NCBI GenBank assembly: GCA_965153455.1
Contig: OZ234496.1
Location: 806,001 to 870,000 of the forward strand
DNA: 64,000 bases
DNA from: Sphagnum compactum
Lineage: Eukaryota > Bryophyta > Sphagnopsida > Sphagnales
Direction of reading: 5' to 3'
The notes beneath the pieces were generated by a model. The model made no database searches. It was not told the DNA's origin and saw nothing but the letters and a program-made list of their open reading frames with translations. Shown in pieces: positions 23,755 through 34,682 of this stretch (positions are counted from its first letter, which is position 1; each line of letters begins with the position of its first letter). Position numbers and translations under genes: made by a program.

Positions 23755-25802
23755 TAGTGTCTAGTCCTCTGATATTCGATTAGGTTATTGCAGGTGGTTG
23801 CTAGTTGGCGTGAGACGCGGTTGTGAATCTCTTGTTCAAACACTTGGTCACTTGGATGTAGATCCCTGGAGGACAGCCTTGGTGATAAGAATGTCGACAA
23901 CTGTACTAGGAGTTTTTCTAACTCGGATTCTGAAGGGTAAATTAAAGTTTGTCCCAGCGACTAGCCAGAATTAATGTAGTTATGCTCCAAGTCAGTCATC
24001 CGACATCGGATCGATCGGTGCCCTACTGATTCATATTGAAACTAGAATTGATACTATTGGAGAGAATGGCTTGACTTAATGGTGTACGTCACAATACCGT
24101 GGTCCGTCACACAACTACCCTCGTGTGAAGATGAATCCGGACAGTTGAAATACCCCAAGCCCGCAACTAATGCAATACAGGCTCCACTTAATGTGGTAGA
24201 GACTTGGGGCTTCTAAGAATGACATTGACTTGAATCCGGTGGGCTTTTATCCTACAATTCGATCGCAATTGTCTCGGATGCGCATCCCAAAGAAATTTCC
24301 TACAGTGGACGTGCCTTCCCATGTCGACGAAGTTGCTTCCATTAAGGGCCGGGGCTTGTGATCAGGGCTTGTGACATTATTAAATTTCGATAGACAGTAA
24401 TTAGCACAAAATAATTTCGTTTGATGAATATTCATTCTTGCCGAGAACAACGTTGAAACTTGAAAGTTCAAGCCGCTCGTGGCACAATCAAGTGTCGTCG
24501 TAAGTACACGAGATGCTAGACACAAAAGATTATATAATTGGACTGGGGATTCACCAGTCAATTAGTTGTGGGCCCTCTGTTTGACGTTAGAGCCATAACG
24601 CTTGACCAACTGCGGTGAAATTTCTTGCTTACCCGATCATGACAAATTTTTCTGTTGTAAGAGGAAAAGTGCTCAGGTTGCAGCTAGAGCCCAGCTTTCG
24701 CCATCGATCGATCGTGATGAAGTTCCCAATTATCGAGCCACTATAAGCATATCTGCGCACCTAGATTCTCGGCCCCTTCACCTGTTCTCTTTTTTGGCTA
24801 CCTTATTAGTGTAACAGTTGTTCGCTTTGTTTCACCTGCGAATTGTCCAAATTTGGTCTGTTGTACTTTTCCCGCACGAACTGATAATAGGCCTTGGTTG
24901 AACTATCCGTGACACAACACATTTCAATGTTAAATTTTCCCATGGGCAAAATCCAATATTATCTTCTCGTCTAATTTATCAAGCGATTCATGTCACATTT
25001 TTCAAAGGGGTTCAAATTTGAGGATTCGTGGTCTCCCAAGACGAAACAGTTAATAGATTGTTTTGTGTCAAGAAACGGTAATTAGTGTCTTGAAAATGGT
25101 GCAAACATCTGGCATAGATACATGTCTTGAACACTTCCAACGCACGCTGTTGACAATCGGACGGATGATATAACTAATTTCACCTACTCTTAAGTCAAGA
25201 CAATGAGATAAAAGCAGTAATATGTTAATGATCCTACGTTACTGCTCACTAGTCAGATAAATATATATTATTATATTAGCAGCTTACGCGATGCTGCTAG
25301 CTGATAATTCCAGATGTCATGATCTGCTAAGTCGGAATTGCGTTTGCGAGACCACGCACGTCATGAATACTCAAAACGACAACTATTTCATAATATAATA
25401 ATAAGATCAGAAAACGCCATCGTTTGATTTAGCAGCCACACAAAAAAAGTGGTCGGGCTACTGCATGTGCACCAGAGCAACGAAAGCGATCGCGAAAGTT
25501 CGAGTGACATGCATGAGAGCTGATGAGCTTGTAAAATGCGTGTGTTAGGATCGTACCCGACGCACGTCTCATCCACGAATGATCTGTGGATCTAGATTTT
25601 TAAATGAGTAGCGTCTAGATCAATATGCTGAACATCAAATTTTTTTTAATTTAATTTTACAATTCTTGTTTTTGTCTGATCGATTGGAACTAGAGGTTTG
25701 TTTTTGGCGGTTTCTTTAAGGAAAAATCTGAAAAATGTGTTCTTTTCGGGGTTTCTCATCCCTAAATTTCGAAATTTGTTATTAAAAACATGGCCAGATT
25801 CG
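23755..25802. other. Intergenic DNA beyond the oxidase promoter
   Basis: No gene recognised. Short ORFs such as 24247-24561 (minus) and 25388-25576 (minus) match nothing known to me. Confidence 0.4.
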
Positions 25803-26100
25803 ACATCAGGTTTCAGTACGTAGCCAACAATATACAAGACATACATAGAAGGACGCTTAAATTTTTTCAGTTTCATAATATTTTGTTTATAGCCAGATTT
25901 GGCTAAATCATCTTATGGATGATACTCACTGGTGCATCACCATATTATTCTACATCAGGTTTCAGTACCTATGGCCAACAATATAGAAGGATGCTTAAAT
26001 GTTTTCACTTTCATTTTTCGTTTGTAACCAAATTTGGCTAGATCCTCTTTCTGATGATAGGCACTATAGGTGGCTACGTAGTAATCATGTACACCTGCAT
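25803..26100. repeat. Tandem duplication, two copies of about 149 bp
   Basis: ACATCAGGTTTCAGTAC starts at 25803 and again at 25952. Each copy continues with CCAACAATATA, GAAGGANGCTTAAAT, and AGATTTGGCTAAATC or a variant. The copies have diverged by substitutions and a small indel. Confidence 0.75.
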
Positions 26101-28941
26101 TGCTTGCTGTAGATGCCGTATATAAAATTGAGGAAAAAAACACTGATTGGAACTGCAGGAGCCCTGAGCTACACTCAAACTAGCTTTATGGTAGTAATGT
26201 GCAACCTTCTTTGCTCGCTGCAGATGCACTATCTGTACTGTAGTTCCTTGTCGTTGGTTTGCAAAAACAGTGACTTTAGTGTAGTATATACCTCAGAGAT
26301 TGGCTATAGGATACCTTGTAGCATAGCTAATTACTGGTGAATTTTTACACTTGAATTATTTGTGTGCTGGACATATTATTTGTCTAGAATTGAATTCTAT
26401 TTGTGTTTCGTAGGCTTTTTGTGATCTGTCGATATAGTAGGTAGGAGTGGACAGATCTGAAGCTGGGTTCCAAAAATTTCCCAATTTGTTTTTTGAAACA
26501 ATGACAAAATTTGTGTGAAAGAATCACTAACCTGGTTGTTGTAGTAGGTAGCACATGTAGATCAATGGCTTAGTGGGGGAATTGGAATTTGGGGTCAATT
26601 GATAAATTTGTATGTCCTCTTGCTATGAAGCAATGAATACCAACCACTTTTGCTAGATCATGTTATGTTATTTCATTAATACAAAAATATGATTTTTACA
26701 CTAGTACTTAGCATTGCAATTAAACATATTGTAAACTCAAGACTACTTAATTTGAAATGATTGACTTTGTCCATTTTAAGTCTATCAAAATTAATTATAT
26801 TTGTTATGATTTTTAAAAAGCAAACACATTGATGCTATACACATGATGAATGGGAGACAAAATGTGGATTTGTGTAGTTTGACTAATGTGATTCATGTTA
26901 TTCAAATTAATCATTCTTGAACAATAGCATGTGACTGTATAATGCTACTTTTGATGCTACTTTTTGTATCTGCAATATTAAAATTGAAAAAGAAAATTTT
27001 ATAATATGTTTTGAACTTAAGTTTACTTTAAAAAATGATGTTAAAACACAATTATCATATTTTTGACTAATGTTTATAATGATTCAAAAAATAATAATAT
27101 AGTGAAAACCAACTAAAAATGATTGAGAAAATGGAATTTGAATTTTGTACTTTCATTACAGAAAATTCAACCCATATAACCTTTATGTACATGTGAAATT
27201 TAAATTATTCATATATAGCAAAAGATTTGCCTAGAAATCTAACAAAATTCATGTAGTTCCAAACTAAACAAAACACCCTAACTACCTAGATTGGCACATT
27301 GTAATTTAGGTAAGCTTGTTCCCACATTTTTAGAAAATTATACATTTACATATGTAACTTTTGTATTATGTACTTCACTTGTGAAATTAATTTAAATAAC
27401 AATAAATAAATACATTGAACTAACAACAATTTTATTAATTTTATTACATAATTATTTCACTACCTTATTGTATGAGTTTTTTTAATGTGAAAATCTTGCA
27501 AGAATGTGAAAAAAATGAAAAAATATATTTTCATAAATTGCTTTATTTGTAAAGAAAAACCTCCAGATGTTGAAAAAACCATCTTGGATTTATGGCCCAA
27601 ATCATTAAATTAATTTTTTTTTTTTGACATTTAAAATTAAAGACATCATAAATTAAATAAATTTGAAATTAAATAAACTGGATGTAACTTTAAAATTTTA
27701 TTTGAATTTATAACCCAAATCAGTTTAAATTAAAAAATTACATTTAAATTGTTGAAGTAAATATTGAAAATTATTGTAATGTTCTTTACATTTTGAAATA
27801 AAAGACATCTTGAAGTTCCATGTAAAATTACATAATAAAATTCTAATGAGCACAAATTCAAAAGTATATGCATGTTATATATTTTACAAGGATTTTTTGT
27901 TGAAGGATTTGAGCCCATTCACCTACCTTGATTATTTGGGTGGGACTTGGGTTCAAACCCTATGTAACTTTGTAGTCTCATTTCATTCACTTTATTTGTT
28001 GGTACATTGTGTTCATTTGTTCAATTGATGGCTATCTTTTGGATGGTTTCAATGCACCTTAGTTTTGTCTGATTTTTAAATTTTTGTTCCAATTCTTTTC
28101 TGGGCACATAAATTCTATCTCCATTATCATGTGCTGGCAATGGTAAATCATATCGACCTTAAGGTAGTGACCATATGATGTCGACAATTGCACAATCACC
28201 AAAAGTGACTTCAAGCTGTAAATCTTTATAGTTTTGCTCAAAATTGATCTTCACAAAACTATGGCAACCAACAATCATGGCCACCAACAAGATATGTTCC
28301 TTTTAGTTACGTCATTGGAAAACAATATAACCAGATTTGGCTAAAACTTCTTTGGGTGTACATCACAAAATTGACAAAAACAAAATTGGTTCCAGCTAAC
28401 ACATTTTTTGTGAAAGCCCAAGTTTTAAATCAATGTGCTAAAAGTTTCACGTATTCACCAAAAGTGAAATTTTAAAAAGAATTAAAAATAAGGATTGATT
28501 TTGAAAGGTTTCAATTGTCAAAATTGAAGAAGAAAAACTAAATTTGGTTACATCTTCCCATGGATATGCCAATTTGACTACATAAAAAAATTCCTTAAAA
28601 AAATATTGATTTTCATTAAAATTTTTCCTTTGTCATCATTACAATAGAATGTGGTTTTTTTAACATAGTAGGGTGTGGTTCATGACACATTACAGTACAT
28701 CCATAATGCGGGCAGCCATATGAGCCATTCGACCCAATTTTGGTTTTACCAAACTAAAAATTGGTTAATTTTTTTTTTAATTTCTTAATATTATTGGTAT
28801 TTCTTGACCTTCCTAGGGGAGGTATAAGAAATCTCACAAAAAATTAAAAATATTTATTATTCATTATTTTACATTCTAGAAGTCCAACTACAAAGAACTC
28901 AAAACTTTTCTTCTTTTTCGCCCGACTTTTTAATTTTAACA
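26101..28941. other. AT-rich intergenic DNA, no gene seen
   Basis: Long AT-rich stretch with scattered short ORFs and a few copies of a CCAGATTTGGCTAAA word (for example near 28330) shared with the 25.8-26.1 kb duplication. Nothing recognisable as a gene. Confidence 0.5.
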
Positions 28942-29076
28942 ATGAGTTCTCAAATTTTTAATGAAGATTCATACAAAAATTGTATTACTTTTTATCAAAA
29001 ACAAACGAATTTGATTAATGTTATGCAAACGAGTACAAGAAAATTAAATGGGACTCCTATTGCTCTTGAACTTTTT
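28942..29076 (+). pseudogene. accD: accD fragment (plastid acetyl-CoA carboxylase beta subunit)
   Basis: The translated stretch reads NEDSYKNCITFYQKQTNL and then KLNGTPIAL, a region of the AccD carboxyltransferase domain. It ends in a TAA and passes directly into the rbcL shard. Confidence 0.7.
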
Positions 29077-29080
29077 CCAT

Positions 29081-29212
29081 AAAAGGAGATATTTTAGCAT
29101 GGATTTAAACTTGAAGGGGAACATCAAGTAACTCTAGGATTTGTTGATCTACTTCGTGATGACTATATCAAAAAAGACTGAAGTTATGGTATTTATTTCA
29201 CCCAAGACTAGG
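29081..29212 (+). pseudogene. rbcL: rbcL fragment (Rubisco large subunit)
   Basis: The frame reads LEGEHQVTLGFVDLLRDDYI, then KKD, a TGA stop, and SYGIYFTQD. This is the well-conserved segment near the C-terminal part of the Rubisco large subunit. Two in-frame stops (TGA and TAG) and an upstream deletion show decay. Confidence 0.85.
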
Positions 29213-29338
29213 TTGCCATACCTAATCAAAAGATCACATTATCTAATTGCATTTCAAGCAATTGTAACAAAACTTGACCTATAGATCCTTTCGTTCTTCT
29301 AGCAATATGAACATATTTAAGTAATTGTTGGTCTGTTA
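29208..29338 (-). pseudogene. rps4: rps4 fragment (plastid ribosomal protein S4)
   Basis: The minus strand reads [20 protein letters not shown] then [12 protein letters not shown], typical of the S4 RNA-binding region. A stop interrupts the following LGM. Its 3' edge overlaps the rbcL shard by a few bases. Confidence 0.75.
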
Positions 29339-29340
29339 TT

Positions 29341-29493
29341 ACCCAGTATTTTAGAAACCTTTTTTTCCTGAATCCCTACGTGTTTTTGCAAATCGCATAG
29401 TTATAGGTTTATCAATAAAAATATGTATTCATATTTTTCCACCGCGATGGGCATAACGAATAATTGTTAGTCATCTCGCTTCTATTTGTATTA
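29341..29493 (-). pseudogene. rpl16: rpl16 fragment (plastid ribosomal protein L16)
   Basis: The minus strand reads QIEAR, a stop, then IIRYAHRGGKI, a stop, and DKPITMRFAKTR. This matches the L16 core. It abuts the rps4 fragment on one side and 16S on the other. Confidence 0.75.
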
Positions 29494-29743
29494 CAGTGTT
29501 GTAGCTAACAGATTAAATATCACGCCTGAGAATATGTTTGCAAAAATGAAATTCAAAGGAATTGACTGAGGGCCTGCACAAGTGATGGAGCATGTGGTTT
29601 AATTCAATGCAACATGAAGACCCTTACCAAGGCTTGACATGCTGCGAATTTTTTCGAAAAAAAAGAGTGCCCTCGAGAACGTGAACATAGGTGGTGCATG
29701 GTTGTTGTTAGCTTGTGACCTAAGGTGTTGGGTTAAGTCCCGC
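29494..29743 (+). pseudogene. Plastid 16S rRNA fragment, 3' half
   Basis: Contains degenerate versions of universal 16S segments: GTTGTAGCTAAC, CAAAGGAATTGAC, GGAGCATGTGGTTTAATTC, ACCTAAGGTGTTGGGTTAAG and GTCCCGC. Many transitions and small indels rule out a working gene. Confidence 0.85.
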
Positions 29744-29841
29744 ATGAATGCTTATAATTGTCCCAAAAGAATTGATGTACATGCTCAATTGGGTGAAAGT
29801 TTCGAATTGGATTGCGCTACTCTAAAATCAGACAATGTCCG
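29744..29841 (+). pseudogene. psbB: psbB fragment (photosystem II CP47), small
   Basis: AQLGESFELDCATLKSDN matches the CP47 segment that follows ATVKKYA. It sits between two 16S fragments. Confidence 0.65.
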
Positions 29842-29990
29842 AGCTTAGGATGAACGTTGGCGGCATGCTTAACACATGCAAGTTGGATGAGAAGCATCCT
29901 AATGATGTTTTTAGTGGCGGATGGGTGAGTAACGCGTAAGAACCGAAAGGGGACAACAACAGGAAACATGTAACGTATTAGAAAGTAAAA
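29842..29990 (+). pseudogene. Plastid 16S rRNA fragment, 5' end
   Basis: GATGAACGTTGGCGGCATGC and GGCGGATGGGTGAGTAACGC are the start of 16S rRNA. This piece lies downstream of a 16S 3' piece, so the gene order is permuted. Confidence 0.8.
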
Positions 29991-30204
29991 CAATGTGATG
30001 AAGCATAAAAAGAGTTAATATATTTTTGAATATATCTATTACAATAATTCATATATTTTTGAAAGAAATGAGTAGAAAAAAAAAATTACCATTAAAATAA
30101 AATTCTTCTACCATACTAATCCCTATTTATTATTTTGAAGTTTCTAATCCATACAAATCGCACATACAACCTAGTAAATACTCCTCTACGCTGAAGACAT
30201 CCCT

Positions 30205-30370
30205 GAAGAGCTGGATGTTCCATTTAGAATAGCAGAATCTAAATATAATGTTGAACAAATAGGTGTAACTATTGAATCTTATGGTGGTGAACTCAATGGA
30301 ATAGGTTTTGGTGACCTAGCTACCGTGAAAAAGTATACCAAATATGTTCAATTGGGTGAAATTTTCAAAT
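30205..30370 (+). pseudogene. psbB: psbB fragment (photosystem II CP47)
   Basis: Reads [19 protein letters not shown], then [18 protein letters not shown] and QLGEIF, an uninterrupted CP47 stretch. It overlaps in content with the smaller psbB piece at 29744, so at least two source molecules or a duplication are needed. Confidence 0.8.
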
Positions 30371-30405
30371 TCTATACGAAATGCCTATATGTATTCAATT
30401 TGTTA
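30371..30405 (+). pseudogene. rpl16: rpl16 3' end
   Basis: MPICIQFV resembles the C-terminus of plastid L16. rpl14 follows about 220 bp later on the same strand, the normal plastid order, so 30371-30994 is probably one collinear shard. Confidence 0.5.
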
Positions 30406-30528
30406 CTGTTATATCCGATAAAAATATGAGTGACGGGTAAAAACAAATGATGGATAAAGACAAATAATAGATGAGGAAAACTCCCTATAACAATAGGAAA
30501 GAATTATTATATAAATGAAATTAATAAT

Positions 30529-30601
30529 CCCCCCCCCCCCTTATTCCCCCTTACCCCCACCTTTTTTTCATTTCTCCCTCCTCTGGGGGGGGGGGGGGGG
30601 G
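30529..30601. repeat. C-tract and G-tract pair
   Basis: Twelve cytosines (30529-30540) and, 44 bases later, seventeen guanines (30585-30601) lie in what would be the rpl16-rpl14 spacer. The lengths may be unreliable because such runs are hard to sequence. Confidence 0.7.
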
Positions 30602-30625
30602 TGATCCCTTCAATAAAATGGAAAA

Positions 30626-30994
30626 ATGATTCAAACTCAAATTTATTTGAATGTAGTAGATAATAATGGGGCTCAAAAACTAATCCATATTCGAATATTA
30701 AGAGCTAGTAATCGAAAATATGCACATATTGGTGATGTTATTATTGCCATGGTTAAGAAAGTGATACCGAATATGCCTTTCAAAAAATAAAAAGTAGTTA
30801 GGGCAATAGTTGTACGTACTTGTAAAGAACTCAAATATAAAAATGGAACGAGTGTGCAATTCAATGACAATGTTGCCATTGTCATAAATCAAGAAGGAAA
30901 TCCTAAAGGAACTCGTGTTTTTGCTCCAGTCACTCGAGAATTATGACAACCCAATTATACCAAAATAGTTTCATTGGCTCCCAAAGTATTATAA
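30626..30994 (+). pseudogene. rpl14: rpl14 pseudogene, full length (plastid ribosomal protein L14)
   Basis: From ATG 30626 the frame keeps register for 123 codons to TAA 30992, about the usual length of plastid L14. It contains [32 protein letters not shown] and KIVSLAPKVL. Premature stops lie at 30788 (TAA) and 30944 (TGA). No frameshift is visible, so decay has been by substitution. Confidence 0.88.
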
Positions 30995-31426
30995 ACGGGG
31001 AGGGGAAGTAACGAAATACTTGAATTAATAGTATTTCAAGTTTAATAAGATGGAACTAAAAAACTTCGCACTTACATATATATATTTATGGTTTTTTATC
31101 GCTTCCCATGGGTATCATCATAATAGATAACAAATTTGATGCATTGTTTGCAGCTAATTGTATTGTTGTTTCTATTAAAAAATAAACTCGTATGGCTCTG
31201 TAATAAACAATTAATATTAATTTGGGCAAGATTTTAATAAATCTGGAAATTTTTTAAAATTATTACTGAAAATACCGAAAAGAATCATTGTAAGATTTTT
31301 AATAAAATGTAAGAATATTTATCTTATTGAGTCTTTCAGACCAGCCAACAATTAATTTTTGATTAATCAAAAGTCGATTTCATTATAGGCTATTACAAAA
31401 TATTTGTGTCATGAAACAAAATATTT

Positions 31427-31640
31427 CGATGTCATCTTCACCTTCCTTTAACTTATCACCAGTAGTCTGTTTAGGGTTCCAAACTAAATGATGGCAACTA
31501 AACACAAAGGTTGCGCTTGTTACGAGACTTAACCCAACACCTTATGACACGAATTGATGATAGCCATGCACCACATGTGTCCACATTCTTGAAGGCACTC
31601 TCTCTTTCAAAAAAATTCATGACATGTTAGGCTTGGGATG
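31427..31640 (-). pseudogene. Plastid 16S rRNA fragment, reverse orientation
   Basis: The complement of this stretch holds the ACCCTAAACAGAC, TTTAGTTGCCATC, GGGTTAAGTC and CATGGTTGTC-like segments of the 16S 3' half. It repeats content of 29494-29743 in the opposite orientation. Confidence 0.8.
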
Positions 31641-31729
31641 AAAGACGATTCTCAATCAACTTTGTCCATAAAGAAGGAAGCTATAAATAATGTAATTATG
31701 ACCCAAGGAATAAACCTGGGAGGAGGTGG

Positions 31730-31978
31730 AAGACTAATATTGGAATAAATGAAAAAATGAAATTGAAGAATAAAGAAAAAATATTACCATCGAAAAAGCT
31801 ACTAAGGGTTATATTTTTAGCAAGAAAGAAAGAGACAAATATATTAAAATTGATATTATTAAAAGATTATGGACTCAATGTGAAAATTGCAAGAACATGT
31901 TTTATGTTGGATTTTTGAGATAAAACAATGTATTTGTGAAGAATGTGGATATCATTTGCAAATGAGTAGTACAAAAAA
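31730..31978 (+). pseudogene. accD: accD fragment, N-terminal zinc-ribbon part
   Basis: Reads EKATKGYIFSKKERDKYIKI, then WTQCENCKNM, and after a frameshift ICEECGYHLQMSST. The paired cysteines are those of the AccD zinc ribbon. It is an earlier part of the gene than the shard at 28942. Confidence 0.82.
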
Positions 31979-31979
31979 T

Positions 31980-32065
31980 TTTGTAATGGGCGAAAGCCTA
32001 ACGAAACAATGTCGCATGGAGGTAGAAGGCCCACGGGTCATAAACTCCTTTTTTTAGAAAAAAGA
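31980..32065 (+). pseudogene. Plastid 16S rRNA fragment
   Basis: AATGGGCGAAAGCCTAACG and GGAGGTAGAAGGCCCACGGG are close to the 16S segment around position 350-420 of the plastid gene. It joins the accD shard directly. Confidence 0.75.
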
Positions 32066-32265
32066 AAAAAAACAATGACAATATCTAAGGTACAAATATA
32101 CAGTACCAAATATTTGAGGTATTTCATACTAGCTGTTTTATTTTTTAATTATTTTTTCAATTAGGTACAACAAGAGCTTATTTGCCTCATTTGGAATAAA
32201 TTCAAATCCTTAGTATTTGTGATTGTCTATGTCTCGAGTCATAACTACCTAATGAAATTGAAAAA

Positions 32266-32803
32266 GGAGTGAATCGACCCGATTTCCTCGCGTGTAGATG
32301 GCGTGCAACATACCGTTGAAAAGCTTTCAACAAGGGCTACAACTTTGCTTTAGACCTCATTTCAATCAGAGGTCTGCACACAAAGTTATGAGGCCCCAAA
32401 GTTGCAGAAGTCCTAACTTTGGCGATTTCGGAACTCCCATTTGGGAGTCCCGAGACAAAATGCCATTTGGATGTGGGGCTTGTGGAGAGGCACAAAGTAT
32501 ACTATAAGGGGGAAGGTGGTGGCTTCCCCCAAGTCCGGGCCGTGATGAGTCTTGTGAGTCCGAGTTTGCCCGTGGTTCGTCCTAGCACCAAAAGTGCTCC
32601 AACTATGCATTAGCCACCTTGTGTTTGATTTTGTGCAAGTTTGTGTGAGTAGTTGATGCTTGTCACTCTTCCTAGTCCCATCCCAAAGCTCTAGCACACC
32701 ACTCTACCCTCTAAAGTGCTGCGAGCCAAGGACGTGCTCCGATTCCTTGCTCTTCCGCTGTTTTCAGTTTAGACTCACCTTTGAGTCTATCAAGGAGCTT
32801 GGG
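32266..32803 (+). mobile_element. Truncated gypsy-group LTR fragment
   Basis: GAATCGACCCG, TTGAAAAGCTTTCAAC, the TATA-plus-hairpin block near 32500-32530 and the 3' tail GAGTCTATCAAGGAGCTTGG are those of the LTRs elsewhere in this window. The 5' third and the last few bases are missing and there is no target duplication, so it is a fragment rather than a clean solo LTR. Confidence 0.8.
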
Positions 32804-33438
32804 GATACCATTTTCTTATTAATTAAAAAACTCAACTTCAATTTCATGGATAAATACAAATAACACCAAACACATCTATATCCTCAATGGAAGAACATTT
32901 TACAACTTATAAACATCATAATCATATTCATTAGTATAACATAATGTACTACCAAAGGTTTATATTTAATTTAAATTTAAACTTCATGATTTTAAGTGAA
33001 TTTGAAAGAATTTTGATGGAAGATTATTCTTTGTACATATATACATTAATGTGCAAATTTGTATTGGAAATTTCCCACAAAAAAAAGTGCTTATTAATCC
33101 TTTTGTAAAACAATGGTTATGTGATAGGCAACTGCATGTTACAAATATACTCCAAAAGACTATGACATCATTATTATTAACATTAATTTCATGAGATAAT
33201 GATATATTAAAATGTGAACCACCTTTAAGTACACCTTTGGACCATTGTTCCTTTTCTAATCATGTCCCCAAAATTTTCAAATTTTGTTTGCACTAAAAAT
33301 TACAACATTGTGACAATTTTTTGGGTCCACCATAGCATGCAAACACCCAAAATGGCTAATACCATCAGAAGGATTCCTTTCTGGTTAATAAGTACTAGGG
33401 GAGGGTCCCCTCAATACCTTCAAGCTTGCACCAGATAC

Positions 33439-33648
33439 GGACAAAATTGTCTCAAGACGTTCTAAACCCAGCTCAGGTACCGCTTTAATGGGCAAATAGC
33501 CAAACCCTTAGAACATACTATTGCCCCAAGTGGCGAAGAGTCGACATGGAGGTGCCAAACCTTCCCGTCGATGTCAACTCTTGGGGAAGATCATCTTGTT
33601 ATCCCTAAAGTAATTTTTATTTGTTGAGCGACAACCCTTCCACTTAAC
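33439..33648 (-). pseudogene. Plastid 23S rRNA fragment, reverse
   Basis: GACGTTCTAAACCCAGCTC, GCCAAACCTTCCCGTCGATG and TGTTATCCCTAAAGTAA are complements of the 23S peptidyl-transferase region. Substitutions are scattered through it. Confidence 0.82.
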
Positions 33649-33671
33649 AATATTAATATAAATATTAATAG

Positions 33672-33852
33672 TCAAATGACTAGACTGGTTAAGATAGAAA
33701 AAGGAATGGGTAATCGTGTCAAAATAAAAATATTTCCTAAAAATATATATTATCCTCATGGAGAGACACAAAATCTTTATAAACAAAATGGTATTTTGGT
33801 ACCACCAGGAAATAAAAATTTTGGGGAATTCAATTACTTCAAGAAGACTTGA
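33672..33852 (+). pseudogene. Probable rpoC2 fragment (plastid RNA polymerase beta'' subunit)
   Basis: The plus frame is open over TRLVKIEKGMGNRVKIKI, then YYPHGE and NGILVPPGNKNFGEF, ending in a TGA. The pattern resembles the rpoC2 stretch around a VRILPG...GILIPPG motif, from memory only. Confidence 0.45.
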
Positions 33853-33857
33853 TTTCA

Positions 33858-34005
33858 CCTTCCCCAAAAGTTCACATTGATGGGAAGGTTTGGCACGTTG
33901 ATGTCAACTCTTCACCACCTAGGGTGGTAGTACATTCCAAGGGTTGGGCTCCACCCATTAAAGCAGTATGTGAACTAGGTTCAAAACATCGTGAGATAGT
34001 TCAGT
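33858..34005 (+). pseudogene. Plastid 23S rRNA fragment, forward
   Basis: GATGGGAAGGTTTGGCACG, CCAAGGGTTGGGCT and CCATTAAAGCAGTATGTGA are the same 23S region as 33439-33648 but in the opposite orientation. The two make an inverted repeat around the rpoC2-like piece. Confidence 0.82.
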
Positions 34006-34105
34006 CAATTTCATATTTTTAATTGAAAATGCTGCCACTTGAATTCGAACCAAGACCCTTCAAGCACAATATGACAAGATAAACAAGCCACTTAATTTTA
34101 CCAGA

Positions 34106-34229
34106 ACTTCATCCCGGTCATGGATAGATCACCCATGTTTGAGTCTATAAGTAATGACAATTGCCCCAAGAATACTCACTTTTGTTACGGCTTTGGTGGT
34201 CCCCTTAACCAGGCCACTACCTATAATTG
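34106..34229 (-). pseudogene. Plastid 23S rRNA fragment, reverse
   Basis: GGTCATGGATAGATCACCC and TTGTTACGGCTTTGGTGG with CCAGGCCACTACCTATAA resemble complements of another part of 23S rRNA. Similarity is weaker than in the other rRNA pieces. Confidence 0.6.
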
Positions 34230-34682
34230 TTTTTTTTTAATATGCCATTTTTTCGAAATGATATTTGGAACAAGGTTTAGAGTCCCTCAATTGATACGTG
34301 CAAAAAGCGAACCAACTCCATGACTTTTTATTCCATTTCTCTTAGGGTTTAATCCTCTCCAAACCTTTTTTTTTTCAATCCCATAACCTTTTCATCTAGA
34401 TTTAGTAAATTCTACATGAAAAAAAATTCAGTACATTCAATGTAACACTAATCAATCTTACCCATTTCTAGGAAAATAAAGTCCCAACTACTTCTAAAAT
34501 GCTTAGTAATAATCTGAAATCTCCTATATGATTGATTATAAAAGTCTTTTGACAAGCTAGCCAAATAACCAATTTGATCCCAAGGCAAGGAATATCCAGT
34601 TACATTGAAAGAAAATGTTAATATAGCTAGAATACACCAATAACCCACATTAATTCACAAGGCTTTTAAAAACCTCCCATGA

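Noticed and set aside
29494-29990. Functional 16S rRNA gene, or plastid contamination of the assembly
   Set aside because: The pieces are permuted, mixed with psbB and rpl16 shards and full of substitutions, so this is old nuclear plastid DNA.
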